Part shown: positions 37,083-46,082 of the stretch, in pieces
How positions within the stretch are numbered: the first letter of the stretch is position 1
Layout: each line of letters begins with the position of its first letter
NCBI GenBank assembly: GCA_026416095.1
Contig: JAOAFV010000044.1
Span: 1-64,000 of the forward strand
Length of the DNA stretch: 64,000 bases
Direction of reading: 5' to 3'
Source: Bacteroidales bacterium
Lineage (GTDB): Bacteria; Bacteroidota; Bacteroidia; Bacteroidales; GWA2-32-17
The notes under the pieces: model-generated
Database searches by the model: none
The model's input: only the letters and a program-made list of their open reading frames with translations
Told to the model about the DNA's origin: nothing
Translations under genes and position numbers: made by a program

Positions 37083-40000
37083 TAGGTTATTTTTTTTTCT
37101 ACTTTTTACGCTTTTCTTTTTTGTAAATGTGAATTCACAATTTTATAATGGTTTGCAAAATGAATTTGGGAAAAGTCGTATTCAGTATCGGAATTTCATA
37201 TGGCAGTATTACAGATTTAAAAGATTTGATGTGTATTTTTCTGAACGCGGCGAAAACCTTGCAAAATACGTAGCAGAAAAAGTTAATAAATATTTACCCG
37301 AAATTGAATCTATACTTGGTACAACTCTTAATAAAAGAATAATTTTTATAGTTTATCATAATATTAACGAATTCAAGCAAAGTAACATAGGCCTTATTAC
37401 AGGAAATGAGCAATACAATATTGGTGGTACTACGCAAATAATAGATAATAAAGTTTTTTTGTTTTACGAAGGGGTTCATTATAAATTTGATATTCAAATA
37501 AGAAAAGCTATTGCTCAAATTGTTTTGAACGAAGCTTTATATGGTGCAGAATTAAAAAGTAAAATTGCAAATTCGCTTTTGCTTTCAATACCAAAATGGT
37601 ATTACGAAGGGTTAATATCTTACATTTCAGAAGAGTGGAACGATGTAATAGAAACATTTATTCGCGATGGTATTAAATATAATTACTTGAAGAAAATTAA
37701 TAATCTGGAAGGAGAAATGGCAACCTACCTTGGGCATTCTTTATGGTTTTTTATTGCTTACAAATATAGTAAACAAGTTATTCCTAATATTTTATACCTC
37801 ACTAGAATTTCGAAAAATATAGAAACAGGGTTTCTTTATACAATAGGTCTTTCTATAAAAGAACTTTCGCTTGAATGGAGACAGTTTTATAAAAATTTAC
37901 TAGAAAATTCCGACAACATTACCGATTCTGTTCTATATGTCTCTAAAAAAGGTGCAAAGATAAATAATTTGGCTATATCTCCTGATAAAAAATTTATTGC
38001 CTTTTCTATTAATAACAAAGGTAAAATTAAAATATATCTTTACAATAAAAATTCTAATAAAAAAATATGCATTTATAAACAGGGTTATAAAATAGATCAG
38101 ATACACGATTATAGCTATCCTGTTATAGCCTGGCACCCAAGTAGTAAGGTATTATTATTTATAACAGAAAAGAAAGGCTCAAAATTTATGTACACCTACG
38201 ATGTAGAAACAAATGAAATATTTGAAAGAGAATTATTTAATATTGATAAAATAGTTGATGCATCATATTCTGAAATGGGATATAATATTATTTTTTCAGG
38301 TGTAAGAAATGGTGTTACAGATTTGTATTCTTATAACTTTGCGTCTAATACTATGGAAAAAATTACTTCCGATTTAGCCGATGATATAAATCCTGTATTA
38401 ATTGATAATTCGCAAAAAATATTATTTATCTCTAATAGACCAAATATCTTATTATCAGATTCACTTTCTAATAACTATAATTTGTATATATATAATACTT
38501 CAACTGATTCTTTAACCCGAATAACTAACATAGAAGGTTTAAATTTTTCACCTACCCAATACGATGTAAATAAATATATTTTCCTAAGTAACCAAACCAA
38601 CATTTTTAATCTTTATAAAGCTGAATACGATAGCACAATCGATTTCATTGATACAATTGTTCATTATCGTTATTATTCGAATGTTAAGCCACTTACAAAT
38701 AATCTTTCTGCAAATATACAAAAATACAGCTTGTTAGATGATAATACCTTTTATTATGTTACTTATCGGAAGAAAAAAGAAATAATAGCTAAAGGTAATT
38801 ATAATTTTAATTCTTCTGTTTCTTATAATGAATCTCCTTTAAAAAAATTAATGCAAAAAAAATATAGAAATATCGATACAACTTTAAAACAAAAACAATC
38901 TTTAAAAATCGACACTTTTAAAACTACTATAAAAATTGATACAAATAATATAGATTACCGACATTATGTATTCAATTTCGAAATTTATAAGAAACCTTTT
39001 ATGCACGAATCAAAAAAAATTATCGACAAAAGCGATTCTTCTCTTTTAGCCTTTAAGCCTAATATTTATTTAATGAATTTTTATATAAATAAAATAGTAA
39101 GTCAAGTCGATTTTGGCTTTTTAAATAATTCATATCAGCAATTTACAGGTGGTCCTTTTTATTATAACCCAGGCATGAATTTCTTTATAAAAATGGGAGT
39201 TAATGATCTTTTTGAAGATTATAAAATAGTTGGAGGGATACGCCTTTCGGGTAATTTAAATAGTAACGAATACTTATTGAGCCTTGAAAATTTGAAAAAT
39301 CGTTTAGATAAACAAATTGCATTTCATAGACTAGCAATAAATAAAATTGATGAAAATTTTTTGGTAAAAACTCATACTCACGAAGGATTTTATATACTAA
39401 AATACCCTTTTTCAGAAATTCAATGTGTTAAATTTACAATAAATCTTCGTCACGATAATAATGTGTATCTTGCTACAGATATACAATCGTTATACAAGAA
39501 AAATACTCAAAATTTATGGTTTGGTTTTAAAACAGAGTATATATTTGATAACACGTTTTTTAAGCAGCTTAATATTTATAATGGGCTTAGAATGAAGGTT
39601 TTTTATGAATTCTATTATCGTACTACCACAAATTATAGAAATCTTAATGTTACAGGTTTTGATGTTCGCTATTATCAGCCTTTGCATCGGAATTTTATTT
39701 TTGCCACTCGACTTGCAGGAAGCTCGTCTTTTGGTTCTGCAAAATTATTATATTATCTTGGTAGTGTTGACAATTGGATTAATCTTAGCCCTAATGTCCC
39801 TGTGTTCGATAGAAGTGTTAACATAAATTATTCTCAACCTTATGCGTTTCAAGCAATTGCTACAAACATGAGAGGATTTTCACAAAATATTCGCAATGGC
39901 ACTAATTTTATAGTTTTTAATAATGAGCTTCGCTTGCCTATTTTTAGATATTTATTTAATAGGCCTTTACAAAATGAATTTTTAGAAAATTTTCAGTTGG

Positions 40001-40260
40001 TTGGTTTTTTTGATTGTGGAACAGCATGGACTGGCAAATCGCCTTTTAGTAAAGAAAATGCATACAACACCGAAACTATAATTTCTGGGCCAATTACTAT
40101 TGTTATCGATAAACAGAGAGATCCGATCGTTTGGGGATATGGCTTTGGTGTAAGAAGTAAACTTTTCGGATATTTTGTTAGAGCCGATTATGCGTGGGGT
40201 ATAGAAAATAATATTGTGCTGAAACCAATATTTTATTTATCTTTGAGTTTAGATTTTTGA
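37063..40260 (+). CDS. Large exported protein: peptidase-MA-like, WD40/TolB-like propeller and C-terminal barrel
   Basis: The protein has 1065 residues. A signal peptide (SRLFFFLLFTLFFFVNVNSQ) leads to a region at about 30-290 that resembles a gluzincin (MA) peptidase fold, with IPKWYYEGLISYISEEW at 176 onward. The place where HEXXH would be expected reads RKAIAQ (147-152), so the zinc site is lost. Residues 300-620 hold TolB/PD40-like propeller blades (ISPDKKFIAFS, DDINPVLIDNSQKILFISNR). The C-terminal 350 residues are barrel-like (FFIKMGVNDLF, GIRLSGNLNSNEYLLSL, VRADYAWGIENN) and end LSLSLDF. It probably sits in the outer membrane with its N-terminal domains in the periplasm. ATG 37063 is preferred over TTG 37048. 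Confidence 0.75.
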   Translation: MSLVIYSRLFFFLLFTLFFFVNVNSQFYNGLQNEFGKSRIQYRNFIWQYYRFKRFDVYFSERGENLAKYVAEKVNKYLPEIESILGTTLNKRIIFIVYHNINEFKQSNIGLITGNEQYNIGGTTQIIDNKVFLFYEGVHYKFDIQIRKAIAQIVLNEALYGAELKSKIANSLLLSIPKWYYEGLISYISEEWNDVIETFIRDGIKYNYLKKINNLEGEMATYLGHSLWFFIAYKYSKQVIPNILYLTRISKNIETGFLYTIGLSIKELSLEWRQFYKNLLENSDNITDSVLYVSKKGAKINNLAISPDKKFIAFSINNKGKIKIYLYNKNSNKKICIYKQGYKIDQIHDYSYPVIAWHPSSKVLLFITEKKGSKFMYTYDVETNEIFERELFNIDKIVDASYSEMGYNIIFSGVRNGVTDLYSYNFASNTMEKITSDLADDINPVLIDNSQKILFISNRPNILLSDSLSNNYNLYIYNTSTDSLTRITNIEGLNFSPTQYDVNKYIFLSNQTNIFNLYKAEYDSTIDFIDTIVHYRYYSNVKPLTNNLSANIQKYSLLDDNTFYYVTYRKKKEIIAKGNYNFNSSVSYNESPLKKLMQKKYRNIDTTLKQKQSLKIDTFKTTIKIDTNNIDYRHYVFNFEIYKKPFMHESKKIIDKSDSSLLAFKPNIYLMNFYINKIVSQVDFGFLNNSYQQFTGGPFYYNPGMNFFIKMGVNDLFEDYKIVGGIRLSGNLNSNEYLLSLENLKNRLDKQIAFHRLAINKIDENFLVKTHTHEGFYILKYPFSEIQCVKFTINLRHDNNVYLATDIQSLYKKNTQNLWFGFKTEYIFDNTFFKQLNIYNGLRMKVFYEFYYRTTTNYRNLNVTGFDVRYYQPLHRNFIFATRLAGSSSFGSAKLLYYLGSVDNWINLSPNVPVFDRSVNINYSQPYAFQAIATNMRGFSQNIRNGTNFIVFNNELRLPIFRYLFNRPLQNEFLENFQLVGFFDCGTAWTGKSPFSKENAYNTETIISGPITIVIDKQRDPIVWGYGFGVRSKLFGYFVRADYAWGIENNIVLKPIFYLSLSLDF

Positions 40261-40270
40261 ATTTATAACT

Positions 40271-40636
40271 ATGATAAACGAAATATTAATTCTTATTATT
40301 ATAGGTTTTGTTGCTGGAATACTTGGTGGAATGCTTGGAGTAGGAGGTGGCATAATTGTTATTCCTGCTTTAGTGTTTTTCCTTGGATTAACGCAAAAAC
40401 AAGCTAATGCAACAAGTTTAGCTTTTATGCTGGCTCCTACTGGCCTGCTTGCTGTAATCAATTACTATAAAGCAGGTTATGTTAATGTAAAATATGCTAT
40501 AATTTTATCTATAGCTTTCTTTGTAGGAGCATATTTTGGCTCATTATGGGCTATTAAAATGCCAGTTGAAACACTAAGAAAAATTTTTGCTTTGTTTATT
40601 ATTGTTGTAGGAATTAAACTTTTTTTCTCTAAGTAA
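40271..40636 (+). CDS. Half-size TauE/SafE-type membrane transporter
   Basis: The 121-residue protein has about four membrane segments and the TauE/SafE hallmark GILGGMLGVGGGIIVIPAL followed by QKQANATSLAFMLAPTGLLA. Full-length members are about 250-300 residues with two such repeats, so this protein holds one repeat and may dimerise. The family exports sulfite, sulfoacetate or related anions in the inner membrane, but the substrate here is unknown. It starts 10 bases after the propeller/barrel gene and its stop overlaps the next start by 1 base (TAATG). Confidence 0.85.
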   Translation: MINEILILIIIGFVAGILGGMLGVGGGIIVIPALVFFLGLTQKQANATSLAFMLAPTGLLAVINYYKAGYVNVKYAIILSIAFFVGAYFGSLWAIKMPVETLRKIFALFIIVVGIKLFFSK

Positions 40637-41844
40637 TGGAAAATATAGAATATTTTAAAAAAAGTGCATACGCAATTAAAAGTGAAGTTGTTAAAATAAT
40701 GCAACACTTACACATGTATCCAGAACTATCTTTTCAAGAATTTGAAACAAAAAAATATATATGTAGAGTACTTGATGAATGGAAAATAAGATACGTAAAA
40801 GATATTGGGAACACAAATAGTGTTGTTGCAATTTTAGAAGGCAATGCCAAAGGAAAAAATATAGGACTTCGTGCCGAGATTGATGCTTTACCAATAAGTG
40901 AAGAAACAAAATTACCATATAAATCTAAGCAAAAAGGAATAATGCATGCTTGTGGTCACGATGTTCATACAGCATTGTTGCTCGGAGCATTATATATTCT
41001 TAAAAATTTAGAAAAAAAAATTAATGGTAATATATATGCTATTTTCCAACCAGCCGAAGAAAAATTACCAGGAGGTGCAATAAATATTTTAAAGGATAAA
41101 TTCTTTGAAAAATTATCTCTTGACGCTGTGTTGGCTTATCATGTTTATCCATATTTACCGGCTGGTAAAATAGGGTTACACTGTGGCAACTATCTTGCCT
41201 CTTCAGATGAAATATATATTACTGTTAAAGGTGAAGGTGGCCATGCAGCAAATCCCCACCTGGTTGGAGATACCGTACTTGCCTCTGCTAATATATTAAT
41301 AACTCTTAATCAATTGATTAATAGATTATCTAATCCTATAAATCCTTCTATTATTTCGTTTGGTAAAATTATTGCAAATGGCGCAACTAATATAATTCCC
41401 GATAAAGTTTATATGGAAGGTACATTTAGAACTTTCGACGAAAAATTTAGAACAAAATTCCTAAAGCATTTGCATTCAACAGTAACTAATATTTGTTCTA
41501 ATTTTAATTGTAGTTGTGAAATAACTATAAAAAATGGTTATCCGGTGCTTATTAATAATCCTGAATTATATAACGTCGTGAAAAAACTTTCTTCGAAATT
41601 TTTAGGAGAATTAAATATTGTAGATGTTGAAAAAAGAACTACTTCTGAAGACTTTGCTTATTTTTCTCAAAAATACAAATCGCTGTTTATAAGATTAGGA
41701 ACAGGAGGTACAAAAGATACCGAATACCCTCTTCATTCGCCAAATTTTAAGGTAAATGAAAAAATATTTGACTTTGCTCATGGTTTACTTGCCTATATTG
41801 CTTTATCTTTATTGAATGAAAAATGGGAAGATTTATTGCAATAG
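40636..41844 (+). CDS. M20 family amidohydrolase (N-acyl-amino-acid/hippurate hydrolase type)
   Basis: The 402-residue metallopeptidase has HMYPELSFQEFETK, GLRAEIDALPISEET, MHACGHDVHTALLLG (zinc ligands), FQPAEEKLPGGA (catalytic Glu) and a lid domain with GEGGHAANPHLVGDTV. The late metal His is in YPLHSPNF. Family members remove acyl groups from N-acyl amino acids or cleave small peptides in the cytoplasm. There is no signal peptide. The gene overlaps ruvX by 22 bases, so the two are tightly linked. Confidence 0.92.
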   Translation: MENIEYFKKSAYAIKSEVVKIMQHLHMYPELSFQEFETKKYICRVLDEWKIRYVKDIGNTNSVVAILEGNAKGKNIGLRAEIDALPISEETKLPYKSKQKGIMHACGHDVHTALLLGALYILKNLEKKINGNIYAIFQPAEEKLPGGAINILKDKFFEKLSLDAVLAYHVYPYLPAGKIGLHCGNYLASSDEIYITVKGEGGHAANPHLVGDTVLASANILITLNQLINRLSNPINPSIISFGKIIANGATNIIPDKVYMEGTFRTFDEKFRTKFLKHLHSTVTNICSNFNCSCEITIKNGYPVLINNPELYNVVKKLSSKFLGELNIVDVEKRTTSEDFAYFSQKYKSLFIRLGTGGTKDTEYPLHSPNFKVNEKIFDFAHGLLAYIALSLLNEKWEDLLQ

Positions 41845-42248
41845 ATTATGGTTTAAAAAGAGTAGGTATCGCTGTTTCAGATCCACTTAATATGTTTGGG
41901 CAACCTTTTGTAACAATAAAACCAGAAGAATTATTTTCCTTTCTTTCTGAATATATGAAAAAAGAAAATGTTTCTACAATAATACTTGGTTACGCTAAAA
42001 ATTGTAATAATACACCTGCTCAATTTCAACGACACATTGAAAAGGTTTACAATAAGTTAAAACAAACATTTCCAACAAAAGAAATTGTTTATTATGATGA
42101 ACGCTTTACTTCTAAATTGGCTTTAAAATCAATGATAGAAGCTGGTTCAAAAAAAATGCAAAGGCGTAAAAAAGAAAATATTGATAAAATAAGTGCCGCA
42201 ATAATCCTCAATGATTATCTTTTTTACATTAAACAAAATAAAAAATGA
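41823..42248 (+). CDS. ruvX: Putative Holliday junction resolvase / pre-16S rRNA nuclease YqgF
   Basis: The 141-residue protein has the RNase H-like fold motifs: FIAIDYGLKRVGIAVSDP (catalytic Asp), TIILGYAKN, VYYDERFTSKLA and KENIDKISAAIILNDYL (late acidic residue). Such proteins process the 5' end of 16S rRNA precursors and have been proposed as Holliday junction resolvases. The start codon lies within the M20 gene, and its stop overlaps def by 4 bases (ATGA). Confidence 0.93.
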   Translation: MGRFIAIDYGLKRVGIAVSDPLNMFGQPFVTIKPEELFSFLSEYMKKENVSTIILGYAKNCNNTPAQFQRHIEKVYNKLKQTFPTKEIVYYDERFTSKLALKSMIEAGSKKMQRRKKENIDKISAAIILNDYLFYIKQNKK

Positions 42249-42796
42249 TTTTACCTATATATACATATGGACATAGGCTTTTAAGGAAAAAAGCTGTGGA
42301 TATTGAAAAAGATTACCCAAATTTGAAAAATATTATTGAAAACATGTTTGAAACATTATATTCGGCCGAAGGAGTTGGTCTTGCTGCCCCTCAAGTAGGA
42401 TTATCAATACGTCTTTTTATAGTTGATGCAACGTCAATGAAAAAAGAACATCCAGAATTAAGTAATTTTAAGAAAATATTTATAAATGCAAGAATTTTAA
42501 AAGAAGAAGGAGCGGAATGGTATTACAACGAAGGTTGTTTGAGTATTCCAGGTATAAGAGAAGATGTACTTAGAAAAAGCATTGTAACAATTGAGTATTA
42601 TGACGAAAATTTTTTAAAGCATACTGAAACATATAATGGCATAGCTGCAAGAATTATTCAACATGAGTATGATCATATAGAAGGTATTTTATTTATCGAT
42701 AGATTGTCTTCGTTAAGAAAGACGCTTTTAAAATCGCGACTTAATATGATAGCTAAAGGAAGAATTCAACCAAAGTATAAAATCGTAGCACCATGA
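42245..42796 (+). CDS. def: Peptide deformylase
   Basis: The 183-residue protein has the three deformylase motifs: EGVGLAAPQVG, EGCLSIPGIRE (metal-binding Cys) and QHEYDHIEG (HEXXH). It removes the formyl group from the N-terminal Met of new proteins. The gene overlaps ruvX and the TPR lipoprotein gene by 4 bases each, giving the ruvX-def-lipoprotein order often found in Bacteroidota. Confidence 0.97.
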   Translation: MILPIYTYGHRLLRKKAVDIEKDYPNLKNIIENMFETLYSAEGVGLAAPQVGLSIRLFIVDATSMKKEHPELSNFKKIFINARILKEEGAEWYYNEGCLSIPGIREDVLRKSIVTIEYYDENFLKHTETYNGIAARIIQHEYDHIEGILFIDRLSSLRKTLLKSRLNMIAKGRIQPKYKIVAP

Positions 42797-43311
42797 GAAT
42801 TCTTATTGTTGTAATTCTAATATTATCGAGTTGCGGGGGTAATAAAAATTCAAGTAGCGATGAGAAAAAAGTAATACTTGAAAATATTAAAATTATTGAA
42901 GAAAAAATAAAAAATGATACTACAGGAGAAATAAATAAGTTTTATTATTATGAATTAGTTAAGAATTACAATAGGTATATTTATTCTTATCCAAACGATA
43001 GTTTATCGGCCGACTTAATTTTTAAATCGGCTAATTTACACTTTACTCTCAATAAGCCTAAAGAAACCTTAAATTTATTAACTAAACTTGAAAAAAGCTT
43101 CCCCAATTTCAAAAATATTGATATGTGTTTAATTTTAAAAGCTGAAACCTATCTTGAATTACTTAACGATACAAGTAAAGCTATTGCAATTTATAAAGAG
43201 TTTTTAAACAAATTTCCACAACATCCTCTTGCGAAAGATATTAAAATGTATATTGAAAACATAAAAAATATTAATTTGAATTTTCTGAAAGCAAAAAATA
43301 AATCGTTATAA
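42793..43311 (+). CDS. Tetratricopeptide-like lipoprotein
   Basis: The 172-residue protein has a lipoprotein leader (RILIVVILILSSC; lipobox LSSC) and then helical TPR-like repeats (SLSADLIFKSANLHFTLNKP, CLILKAETYLELLNDTSKAI, AIYKEFLNKFPQHPLAKDIK). It is probably a membrane-anchored scaffold in the periplasm or outer membrane. It follows def with an ATGA overlap and converges on the TauE/SafE gene, overlapping it by 6 bases. Confidence 0.8.
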   Translation: MRILIVVILILSSCGGNKNSSSDEKKVILENIKIIEEKIKNDTTGEINKFYYYELVKNYNRYIYSYPNDSLSADLIFKSANLHFTLNKPKETLNLLTKLEKSFPNFKNIDMCLILKAETYLELLNDTSKAIAIYKEFLNKFPQHPLAKDIKMYIENIKNINLNFLKAKNKSL

Positions 43312-44190
43312 TAATAATTTTATAAGAGTAATAAGACATGTAACAATTATTAATATTCCCACTAAAATTAGGATAACTTTATTATTCATTTTGTTACACA
43401 TATATGCTGCTAAGGGAGCGGCTATTATTCCACCAATCAATAGTCCTATCGATATGTATAAATTATTTAATCCAATCATAAGCGCAAAAATACCAGACGA
43501 GGTTAAGGTAACAAAAAATTCTGAAGCATTTACACTTCCAATAACTTTTTTTGGATTTTCGTTATTTGTTATTAAAGTCGAAGTAACTATTGGGCCCCAT
43601 CCTCCACCGCCAATTGCATCGATAAAGCCACCTAACACACCAAGTATCTTATAAGTTCTGAAATTTTTATTTTCATAGTTCTTTTTTTTGAATGCTGAGT
43701 ATAGTATCTTTATTCCAATTAAAAATAAGTAAATTGTAATAAAAGGTTTAATAACATTTCCGTTAAGTGAAGATAATCCATATGCCCCTATAGCTGAACC
43801 AATTATTCCTGGGATCGTTAGCTGAAGAAAAATTTTCTTATCTATATTTTTAAAACGCCAGTGAGAAATACCTGAAATGCCCGTAGTAAAAATCTCGGCG
43901 AAATGTACACTTGAACTTGCAACAGCAGGAGATAAGCCAATGCCAATTAAAAAACTTGTTGAAGTTACACCATAAGCCATACCAAGCATTCCATCTATGA
44001 ATTGAGCAATAAATCCTATTAGAGCATATAAAATAAAAGTACTATTAATAATATTGAAAATCTTTATTACCTTATGGTAAAATAAAAAAGTAACTAAAAT
44101 ACTACTAATAAAAATAATAACAATTATAACCAAATACCATTTTAGCAAATCTTTGACCTCTAACTCCTTATTGGTAGATAATATTTTCAT
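43306..44190 (-). CDS. TauE/SafE family inner-membrane transporter (full length)
   Basis: The protein has about 294 residues and some eight membrane segments. The two repeats are visible: FIAQFIDGMLGMAYGVTSTSF with LSPAVASSSVHFAEIFTTG, and LGGFIDAIGGGGWGPIVTST with KKVIGSVNASEFFVTLTSSG. This is the sulfite-exporter family, in the long form with an extra N-terminal helix. The substrate is unknown. ATG 44190 is chosen over a TTG at 44217. It is the second member of this family in the window; the other has only one repeat. Confidence 0.87.
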   Translation of the reverse strand: MKILSTNKELEVKDLLKWYLVIIVIIFISSILVTFLFYHKVIKIFNIINSTFILYALIGFIAQFIDGMLGMAYGVTSTSFLIGIGLSPAVASSSVHFAEIFTTGISGISHWRFKNIDKKIFLQLTIPGIIGSAIGAYGLSSLNGNVIKPFITIYLFLIGIKILYSAFKKKNYENKNFRTYKILGVLGGFIDAIGGGGWGPIVTSTLITNNENPKKVIGSVNASEFFVTLTSSGIFALMIGLNNLYISIGLLIGGIIAAPLAAYMCNKMNNKVILILVGILIIVTCLITLIKLLL

Positions 44191-44711
44191 GTTTATGATG
44201 CTATTGTGTAAAACCAAAATTAAAATTAATACAAAGCTTTTTTATCTACAAATTCTATAGAATAATAGTGTTGATTATTTTTGAATTTTTCCTTTAATTT
44301 ATAATTTTATTAACCAACTCATTTAAAAAGTTTTTTTACGTCGAATAATAAACCTCAAACACTTTTATTTTTGATAATTTTAAGCAAGTTATTCATTAAA
44401 TTTAATTGTTACGCTAGTTATTTAAAATAATTAATTTTTAAAATCTTACCAAAGTGGCTATATAAGAATTTAAATCAAACAACTAAAGTTTGTAATTCTA
44501 TATGTTACATGGTTTAATACTTCAAACAAAAAAATTCCAAATGATGTTAGTTAATTTTAAACGAGCTAGGGCAACAAAATTATGGCATAATGCTACTTTA
44601 CCAGTAAAATAATTAATTTTCAAAATAAAATTTTAACACAAAACTTGCTATCTTTTATTTTAAGATAGAGATCAAATATAATCTTGTATACTTAAAACTT
44701 ATTTTTAAGAT
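44191..44711. other. Intergenic region without recognisable genes
   Basis: This AT-rich stretch of about 520 bases has no supported ORF. A small inverted repeat, CTATCTT with AAGATAG at about 44649-44669, is followed on the minus strand by only a weak T-tract, so it is at most a poor terminator for trmH. Nothing else stands out. Confidence 0.5.
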
Positions 44712-45398
44712 TTATAACAATAGTGGATTTATGTAAATAGAATAGCGAGATAGAATTTTATCGGAAAAAGGTACTGTTTTTATTAGCCATTCGGCAAGAA
44801 TTTTATCTTTTTCTTCTTCGGTTAGAGAGAAATTACCGGAAGTTGTTCTTATTTTGTTAGCAAGAGAGTAGATAATTATTCCAGTAGCAACCGATACATT
44901 AACGCTTTGAGCAAAACCATAAAGAGGAATCTTTAATTTCACATCTGCATAAGTTAATAACTCGTCAGAAATTCCAGTTTTTTCTGAACCAAACATTACA
45001 AGAAGTTTTTCATTAACATACTTAAAATCATTTAAATAAATAACATCATTACCTAAATCGGTTGCTATAATTTTAAATCCTCTTTTTTTAAAGTCGTTAA
45101 AAAGCTCCTTTATATTTATACTATCGTAACTGAATTTAGTAATAGATAACCATTTTTCAGATCCCAGAGAAATCTCAGGATTTGGTCGGAATAAGTTATT
45201 TTTTTCTAGTACATAAATATATTGTATACCAAAAGCATCGCAACTTCGAATTATAGCACTTGCATTATGTGATTGATAAATATTTTCTATAAAAACTCGT
45301 AGTGTAGCTATTCTATTATTTAAAACATTAATAAGGCAATTTAGTCGTTCTTTAGTAACATAATGACTCAAAATATTTATTACCTTTTTATAATCCAT
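44712..45398 (-). CDS. trmH: tRNA (guanosine(18)-2'-O)-methyltransferase, SpoU/TrmH family
   Basis: The 228-residue protein has the three SPOUT motifs: SHNASAIIRSCDAFGIQYIY (motif 1, catalytic Arg), LLVMFGSEKTGISDELL (motif 2) and KIPLYGFAQSVNVSVATGII (motif 3), which together form the knotted SAM site. The N-terminal TKERLNCLINVLNNRIATLR and the overall length fit TrmH, which methylates G18 in the tRNA D-loop. It starts 82 bases after the HU stop on the same strand, with the HU terminator between. Confidence 0.88.
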   Translation of the reverse strand: MDYKKVINILSHYVTKERLNCLINVLNNRIATLRVFIENIYQSHNASAIIRSCDAFGIQYIYVLEKNNLFRPNPEISLGSEKWLSITKFSYDSINIKELFNDFKKRGFKIIATDLGNDVIYLNDFKYVNEKLLVMFGSEKTGISDELLTYADVKLKIPLYGFAQSVNVSVATGIIIYSLANKIRTTSGNFSLTEEEKDKILAEWLIKTVPFSDKILSRYSIYINPLLL

Positions 45399-45424
45399 TA
45401 TTATCTCTAAACTTTATAAAAAAT

Positions 45425-45450
45425 AAAAAAGGGAGTATTGCTACTCCCCT
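45425..45450 (-). terminator. Rho-independent terminator after the HU gene
   Basis: GGGAGTA (45431-45437) and TACTCCC (45442-45448) pair around a TTGC loop. On the minus strand the stem is followed by CTTTTTTATTTTTT. It lies about 30 bases after the HU stop codon. Confidence 0.85.
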
Positions 45451-45480
45451 TTCTACTGGATTAGTGTTTTAGCGACAGTC

Positions 45481-45753
45481 TTATTTTACAGCGTCGCTAA
45501 GTTCGCTACCTGGACGGAAACGAACAACCTTCTTAGCAGGTATCTGTATTTCTTTACCGGTTTGGGGATTACGACCTTTACGAGCATTTCTTTTTGCAAC
45601 AACAAAAGTTCCCCAACCAACTAAAGAAATACGTTCACCCTTTTTTAAAGACTTCTTTGTTACTTCTATGAAAGCATCTAATGCTTTCTTTGCATCGGCC
45701 TTTGTTAACTTGGCTTCTTTTGCAATTGCATCAATTAATTCACTCTTGTTCAT
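45481..45753 (-). CDS. hup: HU family DNA-binding protein
   Basis: The 90-residue protein is a complete HU: MNKSELIDAIAKEAKLTKAD, FIEVTKKSLKKGERISLVGW, GTFVVAKRNARKGRNPQTGK and KEIQIPAKKVVRFRPGSELS. The GRNPQTG arm tip and the DNA-binding beta-arms are intact. It binds and bends chromosomal DNA as a dimer. It has a textbook Bacteroidota promoter and a strong terminator, so it is an abundant, single-gene unit. Its codon use is less AT-extreme than its neighbours, as expected for high expression. Confidence 0.98.
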   Translation of the reverse strand: MNKSELIDAIAKEAKLTKADAKKALDAFIEVTKKSLKKGERISLVGWGTFVVAKRNARKGRNPQTGKEIQIPAKKVVRFRPGSELSDAVK

Positions 45754-45788
45754 ACTCTAAAAGTTTTAAGTTTAAAGTTAAGTCGTTA

Positions 45789-45819
45789 CAAATATAATTT
45801 AAATTCATTATTTAGCAAA
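45789..45819 (-). promoter_or_regulatory. Full Bacteroidota promoter of the HU gene
   Basis: On the minus strand TTTG (CAAA at 45816-45819) is followed after exactly 19 bases by TATATTTG (CAAATATA at 45789-45796). This matches both consensus elements, -33 TTTG and -7 TAnnTTTG, with the standard spacing. It is the best promoter seen in the window. Confidence 0.8.
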
Positions 45820-46082
45820 GCATATAACGAAAAAAAGTGTTTTTTTGTTGATAAATTGCCAAAATTGTTAATAACTTTTTCGCAAAATGCTTGATTTTTG
45901 TATTTTTTTTCATATTTATGTACTCTCAAAATAAGATCAAAAAGGTTTCTTAAAAAATTAATTTTTTCAAAATTTAACATTAACAATATACACAAAAAAT
46001 TTTTAAAACACAATACAAATAAAACGACAACATATAAAATTTTTCTATTGTTTTATCGTTATTATTCTGTATTTTTACAAAA

